The position numbers were made by a program, and so were the translations under genes. This document shows positions 26,049 through 34,606 of a stretch of 64,000 nt of DNA, piece by piece. This DNA is from Amnibacterium kyonggiense. Lineage in GTDB: Bacteria > Actinomycetota > Actinomycetes > Actinomycetales > Microbacteriaceae. Below the pieces are notes generated by a model. That model ran no database searches. It saw nothing but the letters and a program-made list of their open reading frames with translations, and was not told where the DNA came from. The stretch spans positions 310,001 to 374,000 of the forward strand of contig NZ_SOAM01000003.1 of NCBI RefSeq assembly GCF_004364555.1. Reading direction: 5' to 3'. The stretch's first letter is position 1. Each line of letters opens with the position of its first letter.

Positions 26049-26521
26049 TCGCCGAGGTTGTTGCGCGTGCGCATCGCCCGCTCGGCCTCGCGCTTGTCCT
26101 GCCGCTCGCGCAGCGCGTGCCGCTTGTCGTACTCGCGCTTGCCCTTCGCGAGCGCGAGCTCGACCTTCGCCTTCCCGTCGGAGAAGTACAGGGACAGCGG
26201 CACGAGCGTGTACCCGCCCTCCCGCACCTCGGCGTAGAGCTTCAGGATCTGCTGCTTGTGCAGCAGCAGCTTCCGCGTCCGCCGCGGCGGGTGGTTCGTC
26301 CAGGTCCCCTGGTTGTACTCGGGGATGTGCACGGCGTCGAGGTAGGCCTGGCCGCCGTCGATGTACGCGTACCCGTCGACGAGCGAGGCCCGGCCCTGCC
26401 GGAGGGACTTCACCTCGGTACCGGTCAGCACGATGCCGGCCTCGTAGGTGTCCTCGATCGTGTAGTCGTGCCGCGCCTTGCGGTTCGTCGCGACGACCTT
26501 GCGGCCCTGCTCCCTGGGCAT
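26045..26521 (-). CDS. smpB: SsrA-binding protein SmpB
   Basis: 158 residues; binds the tRNA-like part of tmRNA and enters the ribosomal A site. Seen: [71 protein letters not shown] and the basic C-tail [28 protein letters not shown] lies 6-13 nt before the ATG. The tmRNA partner is encoded on the same strand just downstream. Confidence 0.97.
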   Translation of the reverse strand: MPREQGRKVVATNRKARHDYTIEDTYEAGIVLTGTEVKSLRQGRASLVDGYAYIDGGQAYLDAVHIPEYNQGTWTNHPPRRTRKLLLHKQQILKLYAEVREGGYTLVPLSLYFSDGKAKVELALAKGKREYDKRHALRERQDKREAERAMRTRNNLGE

Positions 26522-26581
26522 CCGACACCTCCTCCGACCGACGCCTGCTGCCGATCGGCAGCCCGACAGTCTATCGAGTCC

Positions 26582-26608
26582 GCACCCCGCGGGTCACCCG
26601 TGGGGTGC
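26582..26608. terminator. Hairpin downstream of ftsX
   Basis: Thirteen-bp arms gcaccccgcgggt / acccgtggggtgc with one mismatch and a 1-nt centre, just past the ftsX stop on its coding strand. Confidence 0.5.
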
Positions 26609-26616
26609 GAAGCCGG

Positions 26617-27528
26617 TCAGACGCGGAGGTAGCGGGAGATCGCGATGTTCGCGCTCGCCGCCGCCAGCACGACGCCGGCGCCGATCAGGATCGGCACGAC
26701 GACCAAGGCCTCCGGCACCGTCACGAACGCGATGTCGCGCTGCGCCTGGGCGAGGTACCCCTGCACGAAGAACTGCACGATCCCCACCGTCGCCGCGGCG
26801 GCGAGCACCGAGCCGATCAGCGAGGCGAGCACGCCCTCGAGGATGAACGGTGTCTGGATGAACCGGTTGGAGGCGCCGACGAGCCGCATGATCCCGAGCT
26901 CCCGCCGCCGCGAGAACGCGGACAGGCGGATCGTCGTCGAGATGAGCAGCGCCGCGGCGACGAGCATCAGCGCCGCGATGCCCGCGGCCGTGATCGACGC
27001 CGTGTTCAGCACCGCGAAGATCTGGTCGAGCAGACGCCGCTGATCGGTCACCGCGTCGACGCCGGGCATGCCGCTGATCGCCTCGCCGATGACGGCGGAC
27101 TGGTTCGGGTCCTTCAGGTTGACCCAGAACGCCTCGTTCAGCAGGTCCGCGGTCACGTAGTTCGCGACCGGGTTGCCCTTGAACTGCTCCTTGAAGTGCA
27201 CGAACGCTTCCTGGTGGTTCTCGAACGTGAACCCCTTGACGAAGCTCTTCACCGGAGCCGTCGAAAGTGCTGTGCGCACCGCGTCGATCTGCTCCTGCGT
27301 CGCGCCGGAGCTGCAGTTGGCGCTCTTCACCGCGTCGTTGCACAGGTAGACGGCGACCTGCGCCTTGTCGTACCAGAACGACTTCATCTGGTTGATCTGC
27401 AGCTGCATGAGCGCTGCGACGCCGACGAAGGTCAGCGACACGAACGTGACGAGCACGATCGAGATGACCATGGAGAAGTTGCGCCGGAGGCCGCTCGCGG
27501 CCTCCCCGAGCACGAGTCCGATTCTCAT
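26617..27528 (-). CDS. ftsX: Permease-like cell division protein FtsX
   Basis: 303 residues with four membrane helices: one near residues 20-45 ([20 protein letters not shown]), then a large extracellular loop, then three near 175-290. The loop (about 50-170; [35 protein letters not shown]) is the part that activates peptidoglycan hydrolases in mycobacteria. Partner of FtsE; ATG 27528 overlaps the ftsE stop by 4 bp. Confidence 0.96.
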   Translation of the reverse strand: MRIGLVLGEAASGLRRNFSMVISIVLVTFVSLTFVGVAALMQLQINQMKSFWYDKAQVAVYLCNDAVKSANCSSGATQEQIDAVRTALSTAPVKSFVKGFTFENHQEAFVHFKEQFKGNPVANYVTADLLNEAFWVNLKDPNQSAVIGEAISGMPGVDAVTDQRRLLDQIFAVLNTASITAAGIAALMLVAAALLISTTIRLSAFSRRRELGIMRLVGASNRFIQTPFILEGVLASLIGSVLAAAATVGIVQFFVQGYLAQAQRDIAFVTVPEALVVVPILIGAGVVLAAASANIAISRYLRV

Positions 27529-28796
27529 GAGGACGGTCCCACCTCGTCGTCGGCGTCGCCCCGGCGACCGCGGAGGCCGAGGCCGGTGATGAAGTCCAGG
27601 TGCTCCGGCAGCTGCTCGCGCCGCCGCGCGACGCCGCGGAGGTCGGACTCGTCCGCCTCCGTCTCGGGCGCGCCCGGCTCGGTGTGCGCGTTCACCGCAC
27701 CGGTCGCCGGCACGGGCGCGGCGAAGAACAGCGAGCGCCCGTCGGGGTGCTCCTCCTCGACCGGCGGCGCGACGGGAGCCGCGCGCCAGGGGGCGTGCTC
27801 GCCCGGGAGCAGGACCGGCCCGGTCTCCGCGCGGACCCAGATCGGCGCGCTCGCCGGGGCGGCGGACTGCACCGGCACGGCACCGGTCGCCGGACGCTGG
27901 ACCGGCACAGCGCCGGTCGCCGGACGCGCCATCGGCACGGCACCGGTCGCTGGACGCTGGACGGGCACGGCGCCGGTCGACGGGCGCACCTCCTGCGCGC
28001 CCGTCGCGGGCTGCTGCTGCTGCTGCCCGCGCCGCGCCCAGAGCGGCACGCCGCCCGAGCCGTTCTGCACGGGCGTCGACTCGGTGACCGGCGGCTTCGG
28101 GAGCTTGATCGAGCTGGTGACATACGTCGCCTCGAGCTCGTCTCGGATGATCTTCCCCTGCACCAGCTCGACGACGCGCTTCTGGGCCCGGTCGACGATG
28201 GTGACGTCGTGGGTCGCCATGACGACGGTCGTGCCCTGCTGGTTGATGCGGTCGAGGACCTGCATGATGCCCTCGCTGGTGCGGGGGTCGAGGTTGCCGG
28301 TGGGCTCGTCCGCGAGCAGGACGGACGGCTTGTTCACGACGGCGCGGGCGATCGCCACGCGCTGCTGCTCGCCGCCGGAGAGCTCGTTCGGGAAGTTCGA
28401 GGACTTCTCCGCGAGACCGACGGTCTCGAGCACGTCGGGCACCGTCGTCTGGATGAAGCCCCGGGACTTGCCGATGACCTGCAGCGTGAACGCGACGTTC
28501 TCGTAGACGGTCTTGTTCGGGAGCAGGCGGAAGTCCTGGAACACCACGCCGAGGCTGCGGCGGAAGTAGGGCACCTTGCGCGTCGAGATCGAGGTGAGCC
28601 GCTGACCGAGCACGTGGATCTCGCCCGAGGTGGGCTTCTCCTCGCGCAGCATCAGGCGGAGCAGGCTGGACTTGCCGCTGCCGGAGGCGCCCACGAGGAA
28701 GACGAACTCACCGGCCCCGATCTCGAGCGTCACGTCGTCCAGCGCCGGGCGGGGAGCGCCCCGGTAGCGCTTGGTCACGGAGTCGAAGCGGATCAT
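27525..28796 (-). CDS. ftsE: Cell division ATP-binding protein FtsE with long repeat-containing C-terminal tail
   Basis: 423 residues, against about 225 for ordinary FtsE. The ABC domain fills residues 1-228: Walker [13 protein letters not shown]-loop [15 protein letters not shown], signature [14 protein letters not shown], Walker [13 protein letters not shown] and switch ATHD. The extra ~195 residues are low-complexity: a Gln run, then four tandem 10-residue units of the type [10 protein letters not shown] (about 269-309), then an acidic end. FtsE powers FtsX to control cell-wall hydrolases at division. ATG 28796 follows the prfB stop by 136 bp. The tail may bind a division partner; unproven. 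Confidence 0.94.
   Translation of the reverse strand: MIRFDSVTKRYRGAPRPALDDVTLEIGAGEFVFLVGASGSGKSSLLRLMLREEKPTSGEIHVLGQRLTSISTRKVPYFRRSLGVVFQDFRLLPNKTVYENVAFTLQVIGKSRGFIQTTVPDVLETVGLAEKSSNFPNELSGGEQQRVAIARAVVNKPSVLLADEPTGNLDPRTSEGIMQVLDRINQQGTTVVMATHDVTIVDRAQKRVVELVQGKIIRDELEATYVTSSIKLPKPPVTESTPVQNGSGGVPLWARRGQQQQQPATGAQEVRPSTGAVPVQRPATGAVPMARPATGAVPVQRPATGAVPVQSAAPASAPIWVRAETGPVLLPGEHAPWRAAPVAPPVEEEHPDGRSLFFAAPVPATGAVNAHTEPGAPETEADESDLRGVARRREQLPEHLDFITGLGLRGRRGDADDEVGPSS
27871..27990. repeat. Four tandem 30-bp units inside ftsE
   Basis: Units 27871-27900, 27901-27930, 27931-27960 and 27961-27990. The first three start with acc/atc ggcac..cgccggtcgc; the fourth is more diverged. They encode the [10 protein letters not shown]-like decapeptide repeat on the minus strand and stay in frame, so copy number can change without a frameshift. 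Confidence 0.85.
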
Positions 28797-28932
28797 GTCG
28801 GCAGCCACCATAAGTGGCGATCAGCCCTCGGACCGGTCCGACAGGCGAACTCCACCACTGACATTCATCTTGCCGCGTGGCACCCCGGTCCGCCGATCCG
28901 CGTCGGCGCGGGGATCGACGGGGTCCTGCGGC

Positions 28933-30051
28933 CTACGCGTCCGGATCGCGCTTGCGCCAGCGGATACCCGCGGAGAGGAAGCCGTCGAGGTCGCCGTCGA
29001 AGACGCTCGAGGGGTTGTTCACCTCGTACTCGGTGCGCAGGTCCTTGACCATCTGGTACGGCGCGAGCACGTAGGAGCGGATCTGGTCGCCCCAGCTCGC
29101 GGTGATGTTCCCCGCCAGCTCCTTCTTCTTCGCGGCCTCCTCCTCGCGCCGCTGGATCAGCAGCCGGGACTGGAGCACGCGCATCGCGGCGGCGCGGTTC
29201 TGGATCTGGCTCTTCTCGTTCTGCATCGAGACGACGATGCCCGTCGGGAGGTGGGTGATCCGGACCGCGGAGTCGGTCGTGTTGACGCTCTGACCGCCGG
29301 GCCCGGAGGAGCGGAAGACGTCGACGCGGATGTCGTTCTCCGGCACCTCGATCTCGCCCGACTCCTCGAGCAGCGGGATCACCTCGACCGCGGCGAAGCT
29401 CGTCTGCCGCTTGCCCGCGGAGTTGAAGGGGCTCATCCGCACCAGGCGGTGGGTGCCGGCCTCGACGGAGAGGTTGCCGAACGCGTAGGGCGCGTCGATC
29501 TCGAACGTCGCGGACTTGATGCCCGCCTCCTCCGCGTAGGAGGTGTCCATCACCGTCGCCGGGTACTTGTGCTGCTCCGCCCAGCGGAGGTACATGCGCA
29601 GCAGCATCTCGGCGAAGTCCGCCGCGTCCACGCCGCCGGCGCCCGCACGGATCGTGACGACCGCCGGCCGCGGGTCGTACTCGCCGTTCAGGAGGGTCTG
29701 CACCTCGAGCTCGCCGATCGTCGCCTCGATCGCGGTCAGCTCCGACTCGACCTCGCCGACCTGCTCCTGCGCCTGCGCCTCGTCGGTCTCCGCGTTCACG
29801 AGCTCGATGAGGACCTCGAGGTCGTCGAGACGGGACTCGACGCCCGTCACGCGGGCGAGCTGCGACTGCGCGTGGCTGAGCTCGCTCGTCACCTTCTGCG
29901 CCGCCTCCGGGTCGTCCCAGAGATCGGGTGCGGAGGCGCGCTGCTCCAGCTCCGCGATCCGCGACCGCAGGCCGTCGACGTCGACCACCGCCACCACGTC
30001 GCCGAGGGTGGCGCGGAGCGCCGCGATGCGGGGGCCGAGGTCGAGCTGCAC
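28933..30051 (-). CDS. prfB: Peptide chain release factor 2
   Basis: 372 residues from GTG 30051. GGQ peptidyl-hydrolysis motif in [20 protein letters not shown] and the stop-codon tripeptide SPF in [16 protein letters not shown] identify RF2 (UGA/UAA). Domain 1 helices cover residues 20-110. The frame is continuous: the programmed +1 frameshift of many bacterial prfB genes is absent, as is usual in high-GC actinobacteria. A TACGCT box lies 8 nt before the GTG. Upstream of ftsE in the same direction. Confidence 0.97.
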   Translation of the reverse strand: MQLDLGPRIAALRATLGDVVAVVDVDGLRSRIAELEQRASAPDLWDDPEAAQKVTSELSHAQSQLARVTGVESRLDDLEVLIELVNAETDEAQAQEQVGEVESELTAIEATIGELEVQTLLNGEYDPRPAVVTIRAGAGGVDAADFAEMLLRMYLRWAEQHKYPATVMDTSYAEEAGIKSATFEIDAPYAFGNLSVEAGTHRLVRMSPFNSAGKRQTSFAAVEVIPLLEESGEIEVPENDIRVDVFRSSGPGGQSVNTTDSAVRITHLPTGIVVSMQNEKSQIQNRAAAMRVLQSRLLIQRREEEAAKKKELAGNITASWGDQIRSYVLAPYQMVKDLRTEYEVNNPSSVFDGDLDGFLSAGIRWRKRDPDA

Positions 30052-30059
30052 GGGCCGAA

Positions 30060-30065
30060 AGCGTA
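30060..30065 (-). promoter_or_regulatory. -10 box of prfB (leaderless type)
   Basis: TACGCT on the minus strand, 8 nt before the GTG at 30051. Confidence 0.45.
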
Positions 30066-30092
30066 GTCGGCCGGACCGCGGGCGTACCGTTC

Positions 30093-31373
30093 ATGCTGAT
30101 GACGTCAGCCGGCCCCACCTTCCGACTCGGATCGGTGGCACTGCCGGTCTACCTCCCCGGTCTCCTCTTCTCGATCGGCGAGGGCGCGGTGATCCCGGTC
30201 ATCCCGGTCGACGCCGCCCGGCTCGGCGGCTCGCTCGCCCTCGCGGGGTTCATCTCCGCGCTGATCATGGTCGGCACCCTGATCGGCGACATCCCCAGCG
30301 GCTGGATCGTCGCCAGGGTCGGCGAACGCACCGCGATGATCGGCTCGGCCGTCGCCGCGCTGATCGGGCTCGTCCTCTGCTTCCTCGCCGTGAACCCCGC
30401 GATGCTCGGGATCGGGGTGCTGCTGCTCGGCATCGCGACCGCGTCGTTCGCGCTCGCCCGGCAGGCGTTCATGACCACGTTCGTGCCGCTCTCCCACCGC
30501 GCGCGCGCCCTCTCGCTGCTCGGCGGCATGTTCCGCGCCGGTTACTTCGTCGGTCCGTTCCTCGCGGCCCTCGTCATCGGGCTCACCGGCTCGACCCGCT
30601 CCGTCTTCGCGATCGACCTGATCGCGTGCGTCGTCGTGGCGATCGTGCTGCTCGTCCTCCCGGACCCCTCCGCGGTCCTCGCCGCGCGGCGGGAGGCGCA
30701 CCTCACCGACACGGGCGCGATCCGGGTCGCGGAGGGCGAGGTGCGGCGCGAAGGCCTGTTCCGCACCATCGCCCGGCATCGGCAGGTGCTCGCGAGGATG
30801 GGCCTCACCGCGGCGCTGATCGGCGGCCTCCGATCCAGCCGGCAGGTGATCCTGCCGCTGGCCGGCGTGAGCCTCGGGATGCAGGAGAGCAGCATCGCCC
30901 TCGTCGTCGGCATCGCCGGTGCCGTGGACCTCGCCCTGTTCTTCACGAGCGGCCAGATCATGGATCGCTTCGGCCGGCTCTGGAGCGCCCTCCCGTCGAT
31001 GATCGGCCTCGGGATCGGGCACCTCGCGCTCGCCGTCGTGGTCGGCCTGTCCGTGGCGGCGGCCTCCGCGACCTCCGTCGCCTGGTTCGTGGCGGTGGCG
31101 ATCTTCATGTCGCTCGCGAACGGTGTCGGCAGCGGCATCCTCATGACGTTCGGCGCGGACCTCGCCCCGCGGCACGATCCCGCTCCGTTCCTCGGCGCCT
31201 ACCGATTCACCGGGGACGCGGGGAACGCGGCGGCGCCGCTCGCCCTCTCCGGGCTGACGGCGCTCGTATCCCTCTCCTTCGCGGCCGGCGCTCTCGGCGT
31301 CGTCGGCCTCCTCGGCGCGAGCCTGCTCGCGCGCTGGGTGCCGCGCTTCATCCCCCGCCCGGTCCGCGCCTGA
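30093..31373 (+). CDS. MFS transporter
   Basis: 426 residues, 12 helices. Marks: GDIPSGWIVARVGERTAMIG (motif A, D-x-P-S-G-x-x-x-x-R-x-G), a long central loop (about 195-225, RREAHLTDTGAIRVAEGEV), and IMDRFGRLWSALPSM in the second half. Resembles DHA1-type exporters. A TACCGT box lies just upstream; depending on the ATG (30093 or 30099) the mRNA would be leaderless or nearly so. Divergent from prfB. Substrate unknown. Confidence 0.85.
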   Translation: MLMTSAGPTFRLGSVALPVYLPGLLFSIGEGAVIPVIPVDAARLGGSLALAGFISALIMVGTLIGDIPSGWIVARVGERTAMIGSAVAALIGLVLCFLAVNPAMLGIGVLLLGIATASFALARQAFMTTFVPLSHRARALSLLGGMFRAGYFVGPFLAALVIGLTGSTRSVFAIDLIACVVVAIVLLVLPDPSAVLAARREAHLTDTGAIRVAEGEVRREGLFRTIARHRQVLARMGLTAALIGGLRSSRQVILPLAGVSLGMQESSIALVVGIAGAVDLALFFTSGQIMDRFGRLWSALPSMIGLGIGHLALAVVVGLSVAAASATSVAWFVAVAIFMSLANGVGSGILMTFGADLAPRHDPAPFLGAYRFTGDAGNAAAPLALSGLTALVSLSFAAGALGVVGLLGASLLARWVPRFIPRPVRA

Positions 31374-31418
31374 GGCCGCTCCCCGCTGTCGGGGTCCGCA
31401 CCGAACGGGGCGCGCGGC

Positions 31419-31862
31419 TCAGCGGAAGCGGGCGGCCGCGGTCGAGGTCACCTCGACGGGGAGGCCCTCCGGCAGCAGCGGGCCCACGATCGGCGGCCGC
31501 CATGTCGCGCGGAGCCGCACCAACGCGCTCCGGCCGTCCGTGCTGTCGGCCGCGACCACGGTCAGGCCCTCGAGATCGCTCCGATCGGCCGCCGCGACGT
31601 ACTCCCCCACGGCCGCCGAGACGGCGGGTCCGGCGAGCCGCGGCACGACGGCGTCCCCCTCCACCCGCACGTCGGCGACGCGGAACGCCTCCGCTCCGGC
31701 GAGCGCCGCGCCGTCGGCGACCGTGAGGAGCCGGAGGCGCTCGAGGTGCAGGCTCGTCGCGGCGGCCGCGACGACGACGAACCCGGCGGCGATCGCGAAC
31801 AGCCCGACGATCAGCGGCATCGCCGTGCCGTCCTCCCGGGCGCCCGCTCGGCCGGAGATCAC
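31419..31862 (-). CDS. TadE/TadG-like pseudopilin, third in the tad minor-pilin operon
   Basis: 147 residues. An acidic/basic N-terminal piece ending DGTAMPLIVGLFAIAAGFV leads into one hydrophobic helix (about 15-36), followed by VADGAALAGAEAFRV, the Rv3654c/TadG-like signature 'DxAALAGA'. The remainder is an extracytoplasmic domain. Its start overlaps the previous gene by 4 bp (ATGA). Probable minor component of the Tad/Flp pilus at the membrane; exact role unknown. Confidence 0.8.
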   Translation of the reverse strand: MISGRAGAREDGTAMPLIVGLFAIAAGFVVVAAAATSLHLERLRLLTVADGAALAGAEAFRVADVRVEGDAVVPRLAGPAVSAAVGEYVAAADRSDLEGLTVVAADSTDGRSALVRLRATWRPPIVGPLLPEGLPVEVTSTAAARFR

Positions 31863-32308
31863 GGCGCGGCCGCGAACATCGACACGCGCTGCACGGACCG
31901 CGCCTCGACCGGGATGCTCGCGGGCGCATCGACGTCGAGCGCCGGCGGCATGAGCGGCAGCGCCGCCGCGACCCGGACCCGCACGTCCACGGTCCCGCGC
32001 GGCGCGCTGCAGTCGCCGGGGTCGGGTGAGCAGCGCACCTCGACGGCGGCCGCCGACGCCGCGATCCGCCAGTCGTCGAGCGCGACCGCCACCGCACGAT
32101 CCGCAGCGGCCCGGCCTTCCGCGTCGTCGGGCGCGAGCGCGAGGCTCCTCGCCGCCTGGCGGGCCGCGCCCTCGGCGGCGAACGCCGCCCCCTGAAGCGC
32201 GGCGACGGTGAGGACGAGGTAGACGAGCGGGACGATCAGCAGGACGCCGAGGACGAGCACCTCGACCGCCGCCGACCCCTGCTCAGGGTTCCGGTTCGAG
32301 CGCCGCAT
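31859..32308 (-). CDS. TadE-like pseudopilin, second in the operon
   Basis: 149 residues. NPEQGSAAVEVLVLGVLLIV carries the TadE processing/helix signature (GSAxVE before the hydrophobic stretch), then AAFAAEGAARQAARSLALAP. Two cysteines (RCSPDPGDC) could form a disulfide outside the membrane. The gene overlaps both neighbours (26 bp with tadE, 4 bp with the next), so all three are translated together. Confidence 0.82.
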   Translation of the reverse strand: MRRSNRNPEQGSAAVEVLVLGVLLIVPLVYLVLTVAALQGAAFAAEGAARQAARSLALAPDDAEGRAAADRAVAVALDDWRIAASAAAVEVRCSPDPGDCSAPRGTVDVRVRVAAALPLMPPALDVDAPASIPVEARSVQRVSMFAAAP

Positions 32309-32666
32309 GGCCGGTCACCTCGATCGCCGCGGGCGGCCCGAACAGGCCGATCAGCGGCAGCGGGATCCGGGCGCGGACCTCCGTCGCGGGCTGCTGCCGC
32401 CAGACGGTCCGCGTCGCCGTCACCGCGCCGGCGTAGGAGGAGCCGAGGCTCTGCGTGAGCACCTGCCTGGCGCGCGCGACGCCGTCGGCGTCGGAGTTGC
32501 CGACGAGCGCGGACCACCGGGCGCCCTCCGCGACAGCGTCCAGGGCGGTGTTGCGGACGAGGAGCGCGGCGCCGAGCTGCAGCACCCCGAGCACCAGCGC
32601 GAGCAGCACCACGGCGGTCAGGACGAACTCGGCAGGTGCACTGCCGCGCTCCCCCGTGTCGATCAC
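32283..32666 (-). CDS. TadE family pilus assembly protein
   Basis: 127 residues from GTG 32666. DTGERGSAPAEFVLTAVVLLAL shows the conserved ERG[S/A]..[V/A]EF pattern around the prepilin peptidase site, followed by one helix and RNTALDAVAEGARWSALVG, typical TadE. Overlaps the pilin-like gene by GTGA at its start and the next gene at its end. Confidence 0.86.
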   Translation of the reverse strand: MIDTGERGSAPAEFVLTAVVLLALVLGVLQLGAALLVRNTALDAVAEGARWSALVGNSDADGVARARQVLTQSLGSSYAGAVTATRTVWRQQPATEVRARIPLPLIGLFGPPAAIEVTGHAALEPEP

Positions 32667-32848
32667 GGCCCGCTGACGCTCGCCAGGGCGTTGGTGAACA
32701 TGCTCGAGAGCGCGGGGCCGGCGACGCCCCAGAGCAGCACGACGAGACCGGCCGTCATCATCGTGACGAGCACCCACCCGGGCACGTCACCGCGCTCGGC
32801 GTCGTCGGTGGGCGGTGCGGTGCGGGTGAGCGCGAGCAGCGTCTTCAT
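32663..32848 (-). CDS. Small Flp-type pilin-like protein of the tad locus
   Basis: 61 residues. Charged leader with ERGDVPGW, then one hydrophobic helix (WVLVTMMTAGLVVLLWGVAG) and a short tail SMFTNALASVSG. Position as first gene before tadE and the pilin-like build suggest the major pilin subunit or a minor pilin. GGAGG is 9 nt before the ATG at 32848. The promoter region shares a spaced motif with that of cpaF (see 32877-32920 and 51574-51617). Confidence 0.75.
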   Translation of the reverse strand: MKTLLALTRTAPPTDDAERGDVPGWVLVTMMTAGLVVLLWGVAGPALSSMFTNALASVSGP

Positions 32849-33167
32849 GCGGGCCTCCGGGTAGCGGGTGCGCGCCAGTGTGCCCGTCCACCGCGAACCG
32901 CGTCGGGAGTTGTCCACAGGCGACGGCCGCGTGAGGCGAGTCCTCCGCGCCGCGTCACCGTGCCTGACGGCAGGCGCGCACGCCTCAGCGAGGGACGGCA
33001 TCCGCGGGATCGCCCTGCCGTGCCGTTGCGCGTGCCTCGTCAACGGGCTCGCGTGCAGGGCCGTGGGACTTCCGCCCCTCCCCGGACGACGGCCGTCCGT
33101 CTGGACTCGGCGCCGATGGCGCCCGCCGCGATCTCCTGCGGCAGGGCCGAGCGAGCCGAGGAGCGCG
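32849..33167. other. 319-bp non-coding stretch upstream of the pilin operon
   Basis: I see no gene here. It holds the pilin operon promoter motif at 32877-32920 (with a perfect actinobacterial DnaA-box sequence ttgtccaca at 32910-32918) and, towards 33160, the ribosome site cgaggag of the small plus-strand gene. Confidence 0.5.
32877..32920 (-). promoter_or_regulatory. Promoter and shared upstream motif of the tad pilin operon
   Basis: On the minus strand: cctgtggacaac (32920-32909), 26 nt, then cacactggcgcgc (32882-32870). The cpaF promoter has cctgtggagaac and cacactggcgcgc with exactly the same spacing. CACACT is the likely -10, giving a start near 32869 and a 21-nt leader with a GGAGG ribosome site. 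The upstream box contains the DnaA-box-like sequence tgtggacaa. Confidence 0.65.
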
Positions 33168-33401
33168 ATGGACGACCCTGTGCTGCACGCGGTAGAGGCC
33201 GATCGCTGGCTCGCCGTGCACCGCGACCGGCTCGTCGGCCGCAGGACCGCGGAGGCGGTCGACCTCGTCCGACAGGCGGGACTGCTGCCGCACGTCGCGG
33301 CCGTGCGGGGTGCACCACCGGATCCCGGCGTCCCCGATCCCGGGCGGATCCGGCTCCTCGTCGGCGACGACGACCGCGTGCGTCGTGCGAAGTGGGGGTG
33401 A
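33168..33401 (+). CDS. Small protein resembling potato-inhibitor-I/I78 peptidase inhibitors
   Basis: 77 residues from ATG 33168, with CGAGGAG 5 nt upstream. The layout DRLVGRRTAEAVDLVRQAG ... GRIRLLVGDDDRVRRAKWG follows the 'LVG..ae.A...i..a...(inhibitory loop)..RlrL.vd....v....wG' plan of the small peptidase inhibitors of the potato-I/I78 groups, with a loop at APPDPGVPDPG. No signal peptide. It sits between the two halves of the tad locus. The assignment is a weak resemblance, not a firm homology. Confidence 0.5.
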   Translation: MDDPVLHAVEADRWLAVHRDRLVGRRTAEAVDLVRQAGLLPHVAAVRGAPPDPGVPDPGRIRLLVGDDDRVRRAKWG

Positions 33402-33625
33402 CGACGCGCTGCTGAGCGGCGTGCTGCGTCGAGCCCCCGACTCCCGAGCGTCCGGCCGCCCGCGGAAGCCCCTCGACCAGCACGACGGCCCGAGGCCTCC
33501 GGGATCCGGCGACAGCATGCGGAGTCCGGGGGTCGCGGTTCGGAGGTCGTCCATTGAGCCCGCGCACCGACCGGGGTTCCGTGAGCGTGGCCCAGACCGA
33601 GCGGGCCGATCGTGCCCCGTCCCCC

Positions 33626-33631
33626 TACCCT
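33626..33631 (+). promoter_or_regulatory. -10 box of the GNAT gene (leaderless type)
   Basis: TACCCT, 6 nt before the ATG at 33638. Confidence 0.45.
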
Positions 33632-33637
33632 GACCGC

Positions 33638-34114
33638 ATGACGGATGCGGTGGCCGTCCGACCGATGACGGCCGACGAGTACGCGGTGTGGATCGCGCGC
33701 GAGACGGAGGCCTACGCGGCCGACCTCGCCGAGGCGGCGGGCAGCACCCTCGACGAGGCGCGGCACCGTGCGGAGGCGCAGCTCGCGGCCTTCCTGCCCG
33801 ACGGGCGCGAGACCGCGGGGACCTTCCTCCTCCGGGTGCTCGACGGCGAGGGCGAGCCGGTCGGCACGCTCTGGCTGGGACCGCACCCGCAGCGCGCGGA
33901 TGCGGGCTGGGTCTACGAGGTCGAGATCGACGAGGACCGCCGCGGGGAGGGCCTCGGCCGGGCCGCGATGCTCGCGGCCGAGCAGGTGGGCGCGCGGGCC
34001 GGCTGGACGGCGCTCGGCCTCACCGTCTTCGGGCACAACCCGCGCGCCCGGGCGCTCTACGACGCCCTCGGCTACCGGGTCGCGTCCACGACGATGACGA
34101 AGCCGATCAGCTGA
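33638..34114 (+). CDS. GNAT family N-acetyltransferase
   Basis: 158 residues. Acetyl-CoA binding motif RRGEGLGRAAMLAAEQVG and the C-terminal NPRARALYDALGYRVASTTMTK, both classical GNAT marks. The first 60 residues (MTADEYAVWIARETEAYAAD) resemble the substrate-side helices of RimI-like enzymes. Its 3' end overlaps the convergent kinase gene by 8 bp. The 236 bp before it (33402-33637) hold no gene that I can support. Confidence 0.87.
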   Translation: MTDAVAVRPMTADEYAVWIARETEAYAADLAEAAGSTLDEARHRAEAQLAAFLPDGRETAGTFLLRVLDGEGEPVGTLWLGPHPQRADAGWVYEVEIDEDRRGEGLGRAAMLAAEQVGARAGWTALGLTVFGHNPRARALYDALGYRVASTTMTKPIS

Positions 34115-34562
34115 GGACCGCGACGAGGGCGGCGACGACCGTCTCGGGCTCGGCGGTCGTGTCGATCACGTGGGTCGCGGCGGCGCGGAGCAGGGGCTCC
34201 ACCTCCCTGGTGTCGCGGACCACGGCGGCGCGCTCCGCGGCCGTGCGCCCGTAGAGGTTCGTCATCCGGTGCTCGAGCCGGTCGAGGAGCACCTCCAGCG
34301 GCGCCGTGAGCAGGACGACGGCGTCGAAGCGGTCGCGGAACCGGCCCTGGTTCGCGACGGTCCCGGAGACGACGAGCGGCCCGTCGCGCGGCCGGTCGAG
34401 CAGGTCCCGGACGCGGTCCTCCCGCCACAGCGGCTCGCCGTGCACGACCTCGATCCAGCCGGGGACGTCCGTGTCCACGGTCTCGACGCCCCGATCGGCG
34501 AGCGCCGCCAGCGCCGTCGACTTGCCCGCACCGGACATCCCGGTGAGCAGAACGGCGACCAC
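34107..34562 (-). CDS. P-loop small-molecule kinase-like protein
   Basis: 151 residues from GTG 34562. Walker A TGMSGAGKSTALAALADRG, then ETVDTDVPGW and PLVVSGTVANQGRFRDRFD, ending with LLDRLEHRMTNLYGRTAAER, the lid-type Arg-rich segment of the shikimate-kinase-like group. It lies 44 bp after tadC on the same strand, but such kinases are not part of known tad systems. Substrate unknown. Confidence 0.72.
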   Translation of the reverse strand: MVAVLLTGMSGAGKSTALAALADRGVETVDTDVPGWIEVVHGEPLWREDRVRDLLDRPRDGPLVVSGTVANQGRFRDRFDAVVLLTAPLEVLLDRLEHRMTNLYGRTAAERAAVVRDTREVEPLLRAAATHVIDTTAEPETVVAALVAVLS

Positions 34563-34606
34563 GGGACGAGCCTGGCACGCACCGCCCTCCGGGCACAGGG
34601 CGGCGC

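Noticed and set aside
27871-27990. 30-bp tandem repeats that could look like a CRISPR array.
   Set aside because: The units are directly adjacent without spacers and lie in frame within ftsE; no cas genes are in the window.
28933-30051. Programmed +1 frameshift in prfB.
   Set aside because: The frame is continuous from GTG 30051 through the GGQ and SPF motifs with no internal stop.
32910-32918. Perfect DnaA-box sequence as part of a replication origin.
   Set aside because: It is a single box without a cluster, dnaA or dnaN nearby; its place in the two-block tad promoter motif explains it better.
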